Shown: one piece after another, positions 1 through 12,711 of the stretch
Layout of the letters: each line of letters begins with the position of its first letter
How positions within the stretch are numbered: position 1 is the first letter of the stretch
From: Gautieria morchelliformis
Taxonomy: Eukaryota; Basidiomycota; Agaricomycetes; Gomphales; Gomphaceae
Direction: 5' to 3'
DNA length: 64,000 nucleotides
Assembly (NCBI GenBank): GCA_015179125.1
Contig: WHVA01000005.1
Location: 62,001 to 126,000, forward strand
The notes under the pieces: model-generated
What the model saw: the letters and a program-made list of their open reading frames with translations, nothing else
The model's database searches: none
Told to the model about the DNA's origin: nothing
Made by a program: the position numbers and the translations under genes

Positions 1-1571
<1,571 letters not shown>

Positions 1572-1787
1572 ATTCGCGTTTCACACGGACTATAAGTTTT
1601 TGCAGATGTATAGTGTAAACAAGGGCTTTTTTGAAACTTGGGTGTGGCAAGCGTTCGCATTTGTACCGTGGGACATGAGAACTCCCGGCATTACCTCGGA
1701 CTCTCGGAGGTACGTAGAGAGAGCTGTGCACGGCGAGTATAATGAAAGGCTTCGGGTTGGCATGGTTTGCGGGTTGGTCATTTCGTG

Positions 1788-1900
1788 TGAGCCTGACTCG
1801 CGCCGGCGCTATTACTTATCAAATGTGAGCCTCGCGCCGGCGCTATGACTCGGACTTATGAAATGTAGCCTGACTCGCGCCGGCGCTATTACTTATAAAA
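1788..1900 (+). promoter_or_regulatory. Promoter of the first dienelactone hydrolase gene with three GC-palindrome repeats
   Basis: Three imperfect copies of a unit built on CGCGCCGGCGCTAT lie at about 1797-1811, 1832-1845 and 1874-1888. They share flanks such as GCCTGACT and TTACTTAT. The GCGCCGGCGC core is itself palindromic, as for a dimeric regulator. The last copy runs into a TATA-like TTATAAAAG near 1892, about 60 bp before the ATG at 1957. No such repeats precede the second hydrolase gene. Confidence 0.55.
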
Positions 1901-1956
1901 GAGCTAGATATGCCGCCTAACTTTTACAACCCACGGTCACTATATATCAGACTAGT

Positions 1957-3044
1957 ATGGCTGCCGTCCTCGCATCCCCACCTGGAGACGCATGTTGCAA
2001 CCCCACCAAGTTTGAACACAGTGGGGTCCCTCAAGGATCCACAATCACCGTGGCCAACCTGCAGTCGTATATCTCGGGATCAAAAAACAATAATGACAAA
2101 GTCATTTTGTTTTTCCCAGACGTCTACGGCCCATTCTACGTCAATAACCAGCTTATTGCGGATTATTTTGCATCCAACGGTATGAGCTGGCCGCTGGATG
2201 TTCGTTTCCCGGCTGTCCCACACAAAACAATTGTTTTTAGGATTCTTGGTCGTCGCGCTAGACTACTTTGAAGGAAACCCCATCCACGTCGCCAGTCAAA
2301 AGCCTGGTTTCGATAGGGGAGACTGGCTCTCGTCAAGTTTGGCCAGAGCCAAAACCACTGCCCCTAAATGGACTGATGCTGTAATCAAAGAATTTGGTGC
2401 GTCCGACTGAATTTTGGGAACGGCTCTAGAAATTAGAATGGCTACTTACAGGAAATGCGAAGACACAATATTGCACAGTTGGTATGCCCTTCCCGCTACC
2501 TTAAAGTATCATGGTAAAATTAAAACGGTTTCATCGTAGGCTATTGTTTTGGAGCTCCCTTTGTTCTTGACGTCTGTGCGACTGACATTGTGAAAGCCGG
2601 AGCCATCGCACACCCTGCTTTTTTGGATGAGGATCACTTCCGTAAAGTGACGAGTGAGTGTTTAATTTATTCGCTCACTTTGAAATGACTTACATACTCC
2701 CAGAGCCTCTTTTCCTCTCGTGTGCTGGTAAATGCTCTATAAATGGACCTTTGTGGTTCCTAACGTTGTACAGAGGTGGATCACACGTTCCCGGCAAAGT
2801 CCCGACATACAGCTGAGGAAATTCTGACCGATCTCAAAGCCAAATACTACTTCCAGTTGTTTTCTGGCGTAGCACACGGGTTCGCGCTTAGAGGAAACAT
2901 GGAAAATGAGAACGAGCGTACGTCCACGGGGCTTTTTTTGTCGACGCGTCATGTTTCTCCTGATTTCTGTATCTAGGTTGGGCCAAGGAGCAAAGTGCGA
3001 AGGGCATTGTAAGCTGGTGGAATCGCTTCGTCAGTATTGATTGA
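1957..3044 (+). CDS. Dienelactone hydrolase family protein, tandem copy 1
   Basis: Cytosolic alpha/beta hydrolases of the DLH family use a Cys-Asp-His triad; the classical member opens dienelactones in chlorocatechol breakdown, but the fungal substrate is unknown. Splicing exons 1957-2179, 2241-2396, 2452 onward and several short ones gives about 250 residues. The start [14 protein letters not shown] is followed by an early beta strand ([11 protein letters not shown]). The nucleophile is in GYCFGAP, the acid in AEVDHTFP and the base in AHGFALRG, all present. Introns fall at the same places as in the copy at 5486. The ATG follows a TATA-like box and three palindromic repeats. No frame breaks are seen, so the gene looks functional. 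Splice sites of the two short exons near 2452 and 2703 are less certain. Confidence 0.88.
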
Positions 3045-3346
3045 ATGATCGCGGGGGCAAGGAGGCTTCAGCTTCCCAGCGATCAGAGAGATCAAACTAT
3101 TGGTAGTCGCATTTTTCCCATGTCCATATCGTCGGACCTCAGAAGAAAAGATCTTCCTAGCTACAAGAGCCCGCGGGAAGGAATTGCAGTAAATTGTCAC
3201 CAATATGGTCCAGGGAAGTTAGCATGATGGCTTGGAAGATAACGCTAGATCCACGTCGAGCAGGGGGAACCCAGCTTTTCTGCAGTGCGCTGGACGCCGC
3301 CGACGTGCCACTGGTAGTAGTTGTATGGACCCGAGTGTGACCTGAT

Positions 3347-4830
3347 CTAGAGATTGACCATGACGTTGCTACTGGGGCCTTGATCGACAGCTGCAAAGGC
3401 CGCCACTGCAGGGTAATAGTTAGTTGGGGGTGTGGGGGATGTAGGGGCCTAGTTGATCTCAGCGCTCCTAGCACCTCCGAGGTGACTAGCGAGGTTCTGG
3501 ACCAGACGCTCCCTAGCGCCGTCGTCCATGACCTTGCGCGACAGCGCACGAGGCTGCTCAAAGTCGAGCTCGGTGGCCTCACCAATAACATGCGAGAGGC
3601 GCCAGGCTGGGTATGAGAGGGAGGGACGAGGAGCGGGGGCTTACGAGAGATCGAGCGTCGCAGCATCCAGGAACTGCTCGTGCTTGTGCGAGTAGAATGG
3701 GCGCTTCAAGTACCTGAGTGCCACGATGGTGGACTTGTAGTTGGGACGCGCGCCCTGGGACACGAATGTGCCTGGGCTGTCGCGCTCTGCGGGAGTCGAG
3801 TGGTCAGACACCCTGGGATGAGGAATACAGGGCGATGGGATACTCACGGAAGTTGGCCACTGGGGCCACGGCGGAGTTGACAGGGAGCTGCTAGTAGTTG
3901 ACGCCGAGCCTGTGGCGGTGGGCGTCGGGATAAGCGAGGGGGCGGGATTGAAGAACGGGGTCCGCGGATGCTTCGAAGCCCGGGACAAGGTGAGAAGGAG
4001 AGAACGCATCCTATGGAAGCAATAGTTCAGCCCACGTCATTGTGATGGCGGGGAACACAATTCACTTGTTCAATTTCGGCGAAGTAACTGTGGGGATTCT
4101 CATTCGGAGCGACCATTCCAACCGGCCGGACGGACAGGGAATTCTTTGTGCGGCCAGATCGACTATCGCCATGTAACGTAGCCAAGCTAATTCCCACTTT
4201 AGTCATGTCCAAGACGTTATACCTAAATTCCGCCTGGTCCGGGGGGTCATTGGTACCATAATCTGGGTTGTCGCCTGCCAATTTTCGGGTTTTTTGGTAG
4301 AGAGCATGAGCAGTAGAAGATCGCGGCGGTGGCGCACCTTGAAACCACCATCAGCACGAACGTGAATTTGAGTGTACACGTATGTGCCATCCTCTATACA
4401 GGGCTTGAAGGTGTGATCCGAATATCTGTGTTCATGGAAGTAAATATAATACACAGTGAGTTATAATAAGGTCGGAGAGTCTTCAGATCATGATAACTCG
4501 CCCGCCCGGAGTACCATGATCGGAGAAGGCGATCATGACCGGTGGATGGGCTCGGGGTTCTGGGAGAGGATCATGCTTCTGGGGTGAATATTTGAAGTGG
4601 GGGAACCTGGCCGGGTCACCGATGAACACCGGTGTGTTGTTGAAGACCTGAAACGGAGAGCGTTTAGACGACATCTTATACACAGTCCAAGTTACCCTCC
4701 TCCGTGCGGATTTTAATGGCGAAGTCTCGGGGGTCACGGGCAGTATCGGCAGAGCCAGACCCGCGTACAGCGGTGGATAAACGAACGGTGGTGCGTGCCT
4801 TGGTGCCTACCTATATGCGTGTCGATATGC
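3347..4830 (-). pseudogene. Decayed catalase gene
   Basis: Catalase converts hydrogen peroxide to water and oxygen with a haem group. On the minus strand, blocks appear in family order: [10 protein letters not shown] with IRTEEGN (about 4693-4760), NNTPVF and RFPHF, FSDHGTP, YSDHTFK, AGDNPDYGT, FRYNVLDMTKV, RPVG with [27 protein letters not shown] and a C-terminal LVQNLASHLGGARSAEI. They lie in different frames. A stop replaces the Gln after HRHRLGVNY, segments are missing between FSDHGTP and the next block and after NPDYGT, and several frames end prematurely. The N-terminal third with the catalytic His is not recognisable. This is a relic, not an intron-rich live gene. It sits between the two hydrolase copies on the opposite strand. 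Confidence 0.85.
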
Positions 4831-5485
4831 GTGTCGACAGCGCCGGGCACCAGCGCACGGGTGCGCTGACAGAGACGTGCACCGAGGGAGAGAAAGTTGA
4901 GAAGGAGGATTGGTTACCCGGGCTTGCCAGATCCTGAGCCGGGCCCTCAGGCCTCTGACAGGGCTCAACACCAGGCCCGGCCTGGCTCAGGCTCAGGCTG
5001 CAGTACGGTGTAAATACAGTAGATGGGGCAGGCACCTGGTAACTACAATTGCGCTGGTACGCTGAGGTTCAAATACTTACACCAGGATATGTAGCGCCGG
5101 AAGGGCATGCATGACTAAGCACTCGAGGTACGCGGTTCTTCGCTTGTCTCGGCTGTCGTGACGCCATCTCCAACTGACGAAGTTGTGAGACTTGACTTTG
5201 TAAGTGCTTTCATCGGACAAGGTTTGGTACCTATTACTCATCCCGCAGATAAGATTAATAATCATGTAGGAAAGACGTGCTCAGGCTCACGGTGCCCGAG
5301 AAGTCGCCAGCAAGCAATACCCCGGAGCCTCTGGGCCATGGGATTATGACTATGCTTACTACTCCTATCCGAATCGTGTGAACCGGAATCACGCTGGGAG
5401 TGTATAAAATGTACTACCCTTCATAGGGTCATACCTAACTTTTAACTCACGCAAACCTCCCCGCACTACGCATCCGTATCCTACC
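4831..5485. other. Intergenic region upstream of second hydrolase; TATA box
   Basis: No convincing coding sequence. It would hold the lost 5' part of the catalase relic. A TATA box (TATAAAAT at about 5403) lies some 80 bp before the ATG at 5486. GC-rich short inverted words based on GAGCCTGAGCC occur around 4930-5000. Confidence 0.4.
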
Positions 5486-6587
5486 ATGGCAGCCGTCCTC
5501 GCATCCCAACCTGGAGACGCATGTTGCAACAACACCATTTTTGACCACACTGCGGTCCCCCAGGGATCCACCGTCACCGTGGCCAACCTGGAGACGTATA
5601 TCTCCGGGTCCAAAAGTAATAGCGACAAAATCGTTTTGTTTTTCCCGGACATTCACGGGCCCTTCCACCACAACAACAAGCTTATTGCGGATCATTTTGC
5701 ATCCAACGGTACGAGCTGGCCACTTGATGTTCGTTTCTCCCGTCCCATACCAAATCGTTTGTTCCTAGGATTCTTGGTCATTGCCCCAGACTACTTTGAG
5801 GGGAATCCAGTTCAAGTAGTCTCGGAAAGACCTGGTTTCGATATGTATGCTTGGTTCGATACGAGCTTGGCCAGAGCTAGGGTCATTACCCCTAAATGGA
5901 TCGACACTGTAATGGAAGAATATGGTACGTCCGACTGATCTTGAAAACAAATGTATAGCTTAGAATCACTACAGGCAATGCGAAGACGCAATACAGCACA
6001 GTTGGTATGCCCTTTCCGCAGCCTCGAAGCTTCCTTAAGACTGAAACTTTGATCGTAGGCTATTGTTTCGGGGCCCCTTTTGTCTGTGATCTCCTCGCTA
6101 CCGACCGTGTGAAATCCGGAGCGATCGCACACCCTGCATTTTTGGATGAGGATCACTTCCGCAAATTGACCAGTGAGTGTTCAATATATTCACTGACGTT
6201 GAAATGGCTCACATATATCCAGAGCCTCTTTTACTCTCATGTGCCGGTAAGTGTTCTATAACTCCCCGACCTCTGCTATGATCGTAGCCCTGATGATGTG
6301 CAGAGGTGGATCTCACGTTCCCAAACAAGCCCCGCCACACTGCTGAGGACATTCTGGCCGAGATCAAGGCCACGTACCACTTCCAACTGTTTTCTGGCGT
6401 GGAACATGGGTTCGCGCTCAGAGGGAACATGGAAAACGAGAATGAACGTACGTCCATGGCGCAGCTAGCGCTCCCAGTTTTTCGTCGACGTGTCATTTTA
6501 TCCTGACTTGTGCATTTAGGTTGGGCCAAGGAGCAAAGCGCGAAGGGCATTGTAAGCTGGTGGAACCGTTTCATCAAAGTTGAATAA
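5486..6587 (+). CDS. Dienelactone hydrolase family protein, tandem copy 2
   Basis: Paralogue of the gene at 1957, same strand, same exon layout and closely similar sequence throughout. The start (MAAVLASQPGDACC) differs from copy 1 at one of the first ten residues. The intron at about 5709-5769 interrupts the same codon. Catalytic motifs are all kept: GYCFGAPFV with the Cys nucleophile, VDLTFP (Asp; here Leu replaces the neighbouring His of copy 1) and EHGFALRG with the His. The end is NRFIKVE followed by TAA. The copies differ mainly in the middle (FDMYAWFDTSLARARV against [16 protein letters not shown]), a region that may shape the substrate pocket. The promoter has a clear TATA box but lacks the palindromic repeats of copy 1, so regulation may differ. 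Substrate unknown. Confidence 0.88.
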
Positions 6588-7050
6588 ATGAGGGCGGGTA
6601 ATTAGGAGAGAGACGGTAGTGGAGCCATCAGCTACTGGTACTTCATCGGCGACTAATCACTGATCAAAGAATATTGGGTGAATTAGTCGCATTTTGCAAA
6701 GTGCCATTGACGATTGGGTAAATCCAAGTTACAAAACCTGTGTTTGGCTTCTATCTCAGAAACAATGTGACCTTGGATGCAACGAGCTCATGTTCGAAAG
6801 ACTGTAATCACTCGGATTTGGAAGTTAACTTTGGCTCCGCGCCGAGCCAAGCTACTGGTAGCCGGCTCGATTTGCGATGGCTGCAGGCCGAGAGTGCTGA
6901 GCGCTGAGCGCTGAAGGTTCGGGCTCATCTATTTTCCCGTCTATGGAATTTAATTTTTTGCTCCCAAAACATGGCTTGGCTTTAGCCGGCGGCAACACTA
7001 GTGGTAGTTGCTGACCAATCCATTCTAAGCTCTATAAGTGCCTAGATCCG
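6588..7050. other. Intergenic region
   Basis: No coding sequence seen. A short AGCGCTG tandem word occurs near 6895-6915. TCTATAAGTG at about 7030 may be the TATA element of the following hydrolase gene. Confidence 0.4.
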
Positions 7051-8239
7051 ATGGTCACCAAACTCCCGACTTGCTTGACTTGCCCTTACAAGGACACACA
7101 GGGGCTCAAAGCCGAGCTTGACCTGTACCTACCACCCTCAAGTCAAGAACACCCCAGACGTCTCCTACCAAGCCTCGTCTACTTTCATGGTGGGGGTCTG
7201 ACAGTCGGCGAGAAAACGTCATGGTTCCCATTCTGGATACATGGTTTGTCATTGTGTCCTACCGTATGTTCGTCTCCCGTTCAATCGGAGAAGATAGAGC
7301 AGTTGTCGCTGGATTTGCATTCATTTCGGCAAATTACCAGCTTATCCCCCCAGCTACTGGCCACCAGATCGTAGAAGACATCAGACACATTTTTGCATTT
7401 CTAGAAAGCGGTATCGACGATGTGGTGAACTCCTACGGTCGCGATGACCGTATCGATGTGGGAAGGATTGCCGTTATGGGTACCAGTGCAGGGGGGTTGT
7501 GTGCGTATCTTGCTGGAATACACGCACACCCTAAGCCTCGAGCGGTTCTGTCCATGTACGGCATGGGCGGCGATTTTTTTGTACGTATCTTCTCTGCCCA
7601 TGACGTCACAGAATGACCAAGGCTTATGCGCCCCTCATTCTGGAGACACGCCACTACTTAGCTCCCAAGTCTACACCATTCTTTCGGGGGCGTGAAATAC
7701 TGGATCCAAAGGCATTTTCCGATTTTATCTTCCCGAACTCAGCTGTGCTATCCCCGGTGTTCTCGTCCCCACTCTCATACTATGGCACAGATCATCCAAT
7801 CCCTGGGTATCCCAGCAATCCACGGATGCTCCTGGCCCGATTGTATCTGCAACTGGGAAATTTCATCGACTATTACACTGGCGAACATCAAGGAAGCATT
7901 AGCGAAACTCTTAGAGACCACTTGAGTGCCGACAAGGACATGGCCTTGTCAGATTGGTCATCGCTTATTCCTCCGGCTCATCAGCCACTATTTCCACAAC
8001 TCAATGTCTCCGCTTTCCCCCCGACCTTTTTTATTCACGGGTCGCATGATACTGCTGTTCCTGTCGAAGAATCTCAAAGCCTTCACAGACAGCTCCAAGC
8101 GAGCGGAATTGCCTCCATCCTGAAGGTTTGCACGGGGATGGAACATTCGTTTGACTATCAGCCGGACGCTGGACTACTATGGACCAGCGTATTCGACGAG
8201 GCCTTCGATTTTATCAAAGACCAATTACATTCGAACTGA
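7051..8239 (+). CDS. Alpha/beta hydrolase fold-3 (hormone-sensitive lipase type) protein
   Basis: Likely a soluble esterase or lipase; substrate unknown. Exons 7051-7243, 7291-7580 and 7646-8239 join in frame to about 358 residues. The oxyanion-hole motif HGGG is in YFHGGGLTVGEKTSWFP. The nucleophile elbow is GTSAGG. The acid and base are in IHGSHDTAVPVEES and GMEHSFD. The block NPRMLLARLYLQLGNFIDYY is characteristic of a basidiomycete subgroup that I recognise only as uncharacterised hydrolases. The acceptor of intron 2 (CTGGAG at 7645) is chosen because it restores the family's HYLAPKS stretch; nearby alternatives would shift frame. There is no signal peptide. Lying after two DLH genes, it forms a small hydrolase cluster on one strand. 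Confidence 0.88.
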
Positions 8240-9797
8240 ATACCCTTACCTGACCAGGTGTGTTCAAAGGCATGCCCGCGGTCGTAAATCTGGCTCTGGC
8301 TCCTCTGCTCTTGATACATCTAGATGAACGATTCCCCTGGGTCTCATGGTGACTGTCAGTTGTCAATTCGGTTGGACACGCACGTCGTAGTATAAATTCT
8401 GCCTAGCTGATTTATAGAACCTGGCTCATATTTCCTGATTTAAGGGGGCTGACTACGGCAAGTAAATTTTCGCCGTCACCGTCATGAGTCCCTGGGACGG
8501 CTACGCGCAAATATTCAAGCATTCCAGAGACAGGTAAGGTTGCCTATTCACAATTCGTGAAGAAGTGGCCCGTATGACCTTTCCCGACTCCAGCGAGGGC
8601 TGTTAACCTCATCTCATCGCACGCTAGCAACCTCAGTACAGTACACAGCCAGACGTTAAGGATATACTCGGTATAAGCTGCTACTTGAGATGCCCCGTGT
8701 GAACCAAAGTTGCCTTCCGCTTGAGCTCGGTCAAAGCCCGGTGTCAAAGCCGAGAGATAAGCTCAGTGCAGGCTGACGCTCAGACCGAGCGTTGCCGACT
8801 CATGACGTGCCACATCCAATCTCTGTCTGCGGCTTCCGCTGCAGACTATCATAGGCTCAGCTCGGGGCGCGGTCGATGCCCGATGTTCAGGCCGAAAGAT
8901 AGGTCCAGTGCAGGCTGCAGCTCAGACCCAGTGTCTCTTGACACGCACTGTGCCATGCTCACCTGGCGAGCAGTACACTCGCATGGAAAGCACGCTCCTG
9001 CTAGCCAAATCATTTGTGTGTTTGGCTCAAACAGGTTTTTTCTTGAGCGCACCATGACTCATGACTGCCGTTGAACATCGGATGTTCCACGGCAGCCTTG
9101 ACTCATTCCGTGCTGTTCAACTGCGCTCAGTCTAACACTGGAAGCTCTGCTGCTGTCTCCTGTGTCCACATGGACTGATCTACCGCTACTCGCATAACCG
9201 GAATCAACGACGCCGGCTCCGTGCTCATGCTCGCCTGTCGAGGAACACCACCGGGAAATCAACCACGCCCATCGCCGCCGTCCCTGCTGGGATGGAGGTC
9301 ATGCAGATTAAGGAGGCGGGCGGGCGGGGGGGGCACACATAGGAGCAAACAAGCAAAACCAGTCAGCATCAAAACCAAAAGACACACACCGCCAGTGCCA
9401 GCGCCTGTCATCCCAGAGATTTTCCTCACCGCCAACTCAATATCGATCCTATCCTTCAACATGGAAAAGGACCCCTTGATGGTATGTCAGGCGTGGCATG
9501 GAAGCGGAATGTTCGTCTTTTGATGTGGTGACACTGAAGGAGGTACGTTGTCACCGGATAACACCAAGGGATCTTCACCGGAACAACTGAAGAGGATCTA
9601 TAATATGTTAATGTTGTTTCTAAGTTATAGCCCAACGCAAAATCCACTATGTCGTTAGACGACACTTGCCTTTTGTGTGGTCTGACCCGCGATCTCGGCT
9701 TGCCCTTGAGGCATTGAATACGATGATCTGAGATCAAGGCAGAGAAGCCTTGGTGTAGAAGACCTCCCTTGGCGCCTGCATGATGTAAGCTGCCACC
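8240..9797. other. Long intergenic region
   Basis: No gene recognised in 1.5 kb. Open frames here are short and lack motifs. A diverged direct repeat pair (about 8729-8787 and 8869-8930) is described separately. A C-rich strand near 9250-9460 and the region just before MET8 may be promoter sequence. Confidence 0.4.
8729..8930. repeat. Diverged direct repeat pair of about 60 bp
   Basis: Two segments match in order: one starts GGTCAAAGCCCGGTGTC near 8729, the other GGTCGATGCCCGATGTTC near 8869. Both continue through a GCCGA-GATA word, CAGTGCAGGCTG and GCTCAGACC. They are about 140 bp apart in the same orientation and interrupted by small differences. Origin unknown; possibly an old tandem duplication. 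Confidence 0.6.
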
Positions 9798-10649
9798 ATG
9801 GCAGAATCCACACCTGGCGGCTCGCTGCTGGTCGCATGGCAACTCAAAGACACGCGCGTCCTCATCGTCGGCGGTGGCCTCGTCGCCTCCCAGCGCCTCG
9901 TCGCCGTCCTCGCCGCTGACGCCCTCGTCACCCTCGTCGCCCCCCTTCCCCTCCACCCCTCCATCGCCGCCCTCCTTGCCTCCCAACCCGACTCCCTTCC
10001 TCGCATCACCCACCACGCCCGTCCCTTCGCTGGCCCCGCCGACCTAGACCTCGTCGACCCAGGCATGGTCCTCACGGCCATCGACGACGTCGCCACCAGC
10101 CGCGACATCGCCGCCCTCTGCCGCGCCCGCCGCATCCCCATCAACGTCGCCGACATCCCGCCCTCCTGCGACTTCTTCTTCGGCGCCCACATCCGCCGCG
10201 GGCCCCTCCAGGTCCTCGTTTCCACCAACGGAAACGGCCCGCGCCTCGCAGCCCTCATCAAGCAGCGCATCGAGGCCGCCCTCCCGGAGCGCGTGGAGGA
10301 CGCCGTGGAGAGCGTGGGCAGGCTGAGGCGCAGGCTGCGGGAGAGGGCCCCCGGTGTCGGCGGCGAGCTAGGCACGCGGAGAATGCGTTGGATCACGGCC
10401 GTGTGTGAGGCGTGGGCGCTGGAGGACCTTGCATTGCTTGACGACGATGCGGTGGAGAGGCTACTGGACGACGGTTGGGAGCACGATGTTGTCGTTACGC
10501 CGCATGAGGTCCTCGGCTCCCAAAAGGCCAGGTTACGTCGCTTTCCGGACTACTTCGCCTTTCCACCTTTCACCACTGGACTCCTCACAGGCCTCCTCGC
10601 CGCCACCACATTCTTCATCGTTGCACGACGGCGGGGTATTGGTCTCTAG
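9798..10649 (+). CDS. MET8: Siroheme synthase: precorrin-2 dehydrogenase / sirohydrochlorin ferrochelatase
   Basis: Met8 oxidises precorrin-2 with NAD+ and inserts iron to make siroheme, the cofactor of sulfite and nitrite reductases, so it serves sulfate and nitrate assimilation. A single exon gives 283 residues from an ATG in a strong context (CCACCATGG). The N-terminal Rossmann fold shows VLIVGGGLVASQRL; an Asp in VLTAIDDVATSR fits the bifunctional active-site Asp; PINVADIPPSCDFFFGA and LQVLVSTNGNGPRLA are family hallmarks. The C-terminus has a hydrophobic segment of about 20 residues (TTGLLTGLLAATTFFIVA) followed by Arg, suggesting a tail anchor. The gene is much more GC-rich at third positions than its neighbours and lacks introns. 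Confidence 0.95.
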   Translation: MAESTPGGSLLVAWQLKDTRVLIVGGGLVASQRLVAVLAADALVTLVAPLPLHPSIAALLASQPDSLPRITHHARPFAGPADLDLVDPGMVLTAIDDVATSRDIAALCRARRIPINVADIPPSCDFFFGAHIRRGPLQVLVSTNGNGPRLAALIKQRIEAALPERVEDAVESVGRLRRRLRERAPGVGGELGTRRMRWITAVCEAWALEDLALLDDDAVERLLDDGWEHDVVVTPHEVLGSQKARLRRFPDYFAFPPFTTGLLTGLLAATTFFIVARRRGIGL

Positions 10650-11008
10650 TGCGCATGTACTGCATATGAAAAGGTAAAGCGGTATCGTAAATATATACAC
10701 GAATTCAACGCGTACATCGCCAGACCCAAGTGTTTGCAGTATTGTGAGTGGAGAGTGCTGCTGGTCTACCATACTTACACGCACCCGCACAGTGCAGTAG
10801 CATTATCATGTATGCTGCCCAAAGGATCGCTAGATCCAAATGTCAGAGTATAATGTATGAACCACAAATGCTTCAACTGACTATTTCAGAGGTATATAAC
10901 TTTCGATGTTTGGTATATGCAGGGCCTGGTGGTATTAGTATGTTCCTATTCTTATCACCGCCAAAGCAGAGCAAGACTCCAAAATAAAAAAATATTTGTG
11001 GCTACAAA
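10650..11008. other. Convergent 3' intergenic region
   Basis: Lies between the tail-to-tail ends of MET8 and ERV46. AT-rich, with no open frame of note; probably the two 3' untranslated regions. Confidence 0.5.
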
Positions 11009-12711
11009 TTACATCAGCTTTCCCCCATAACCGTTTTGCATCGCTGACCCCTTCTTAAACGCTCTCCCTGTAGCAAATAACACCTGATCGATCATCGACG
11101 CGATTGTCAGAACGCCACCGACAATCGCACATGTCCTAGGCGAGCAGAGCATGAGTCCATGGTCAAAGGTTACTTATACGGTGTGCCTCACGATGTTAAA
11201 AAGTGTGCAAACGACTGCCGTACTTCTGTGTGTACGACGAGGATCGGCGATATCTCAAAGTTGAAGAAAGCACCTGCCAGTATCGTGAGTGAAATACGAT
11301 TAGCGCCATGGCGTAACCCGCACCTGGCACTCCAGACATGCCGTGACTGAGGTGAAGACCTTGGGCTGTGTTAGCCTGCGTGCCCTCCGTGAGATCCCGC
11401 TCGAAGTGCGTAACACTGTATTGGTGGGTGTTAACCTAGGCAGGCGTGAGACGCGCATAAGAACACAGGACAGGAAGTGTGTACTATTTGCCCGTCGAGA
11501 GAACGGAACTGGGTTGAGACGACTTTTAAGAAGTACTGAAACATATATTGTGTTTTCGTCGTCTACGGGACAAAACAGTGAGAACCAGAGCGTCAGGGCT
11601 AAAGCTGCATGGCGACATACACGGGCGGCAACACCAACCAGGGGATCAACATCGATCCCCAAACGCTTCTTCATCCCAGTGCCAATATCTTTTTTGCGCA
11701 AGTCCCACTCGTCATCACTTTCGAACCCAAAGCTCTGGATCGTGTGTCCAAAATCATGATGCTGGCCATTTGTTTCACGAAGGTATGGGACAAGGTCGTG
11801 GACCTGCAGGGTATGCGTCTGGAATGACCGGCCGGGGGACAGGTGGATGTTGCCGACGACCTTATTGACCCGTATGCGTCCAGAGATGTTACACCCCTCC
11901 GCTGCCTGGTCCTTAATCTTATCCGACCAACCTTCGGACACACACTGCAAGACATCGCATCAGCCCACCGAACTGCGTTGGACGTTTGACGTACTTGGTC
12001 AATGGAGTCCGGATTGCCGAAGCTCCAGCCGCGGTTAACGTATGCCTGACGGACCTCCTCGCAAGTATTGCAGCAGCCGCTCTCGGGCGGAGTGCCTCCG
12101 TAACAAGAACCGCAGAAGCCCTCCCCGCGCCCGGCGACGGCCTTGTCGAGGTCGGAGCCCAGATGTGCAGTCACGTCCTCGATTGCCTGGCCCTGCGGGT
12201 CGAGTCGGCTCTTGATGATATTATGCGTCAGATCGCGCTGCTGTTCCCCAGATATATCCATGACGTCCAAGCTCAGAACTACGAAAACGCGCGTTTAGCA
12301 TGGCGCAACGAGAGAAACGTGGGTGCTGAGCATACGATAACACGGCACGTGTGGGAACGTGATGCCCATATTCACGGTCAGCTTTTCTCCCCGCGACTTG
12401 TCCACTACGATGGAGGTGTCCATGCTGACTCTCCGGTAGTCGAAAAACTCGATCATCATGAAGGTCGTTATAATCGCTGCCGACACTAATGTCACTGGAC
12501 CCCAGAGTCAGCAGCGCTGGCGCTTCAGTCACACAAAGGGGCGCTGGATACACACAGAATGCGCCTGTTCGGGTCTTGATCTTGACGTCGTCTGCAGTCT
12601 TGTCGTCGTCAGGGCTGTAAGTGCAACGGTCACCCCGGATCGAACAAGCCAACGCACCTTTCCAAAGCCGTCAACGCCCTTGAACGAGCCACCAAAAACT
12701 CCCTTTGCCAT
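11009..12711 (-). CDS. ERV46: COPII vesicle cargo receptor of the ER-Golgi intermediate compartment, ERV46/ERGIC3
   Basis: Erv46 pairs with Erv41 and cycles between ER and Golgi, retrieving escaped ER proteins. From ATG at 12711 (MAKGVFGGSFKGVDGFGK) the reading passes through DDVKIKTRTGAF, a membrane span (LTLVSAAIITTFMMIEFF), FDYRRVSMDTSIVVDKSR, FPHVPCY and VMDISGEQQRD. A Cys-rich luminal patch (FCGSCYGGTPPESGCCNTC) follows, then the long luminal domain, QYMFQYFLKVVST, SGVPG, FFNFEISPILVVHTE and a second membrane span (CAIVGGVLTIASMI). It ends FKKGSAMQNGYGGKLM, carrying the basic cytosolic tail. At least six short introns are needed, all with GT-AG ends. It converges on MET8 and diverges from the GSKIP-like gene. 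Confidence 0.93.

Noticed and set aside
4920..5000. GC-rich inverted words as a regulatory hairpin
   Set aside because: Short, imperfect and explained by local GAGCCTG/CAGGCTC repetition; no link to a gene start.
9259..10396. Minus-strand frames of up to 220 residues opposite MET8
   Set aside because: Shadow of the GC-rich MET8 codons; MET8 has all family motifs.
11343..12495. Plus-strand frames of up to 167 residues opposite ERV46
   Set aside because: They overlap the clearly conserved minus-strand ERV46 exons and contain no motif of their own.
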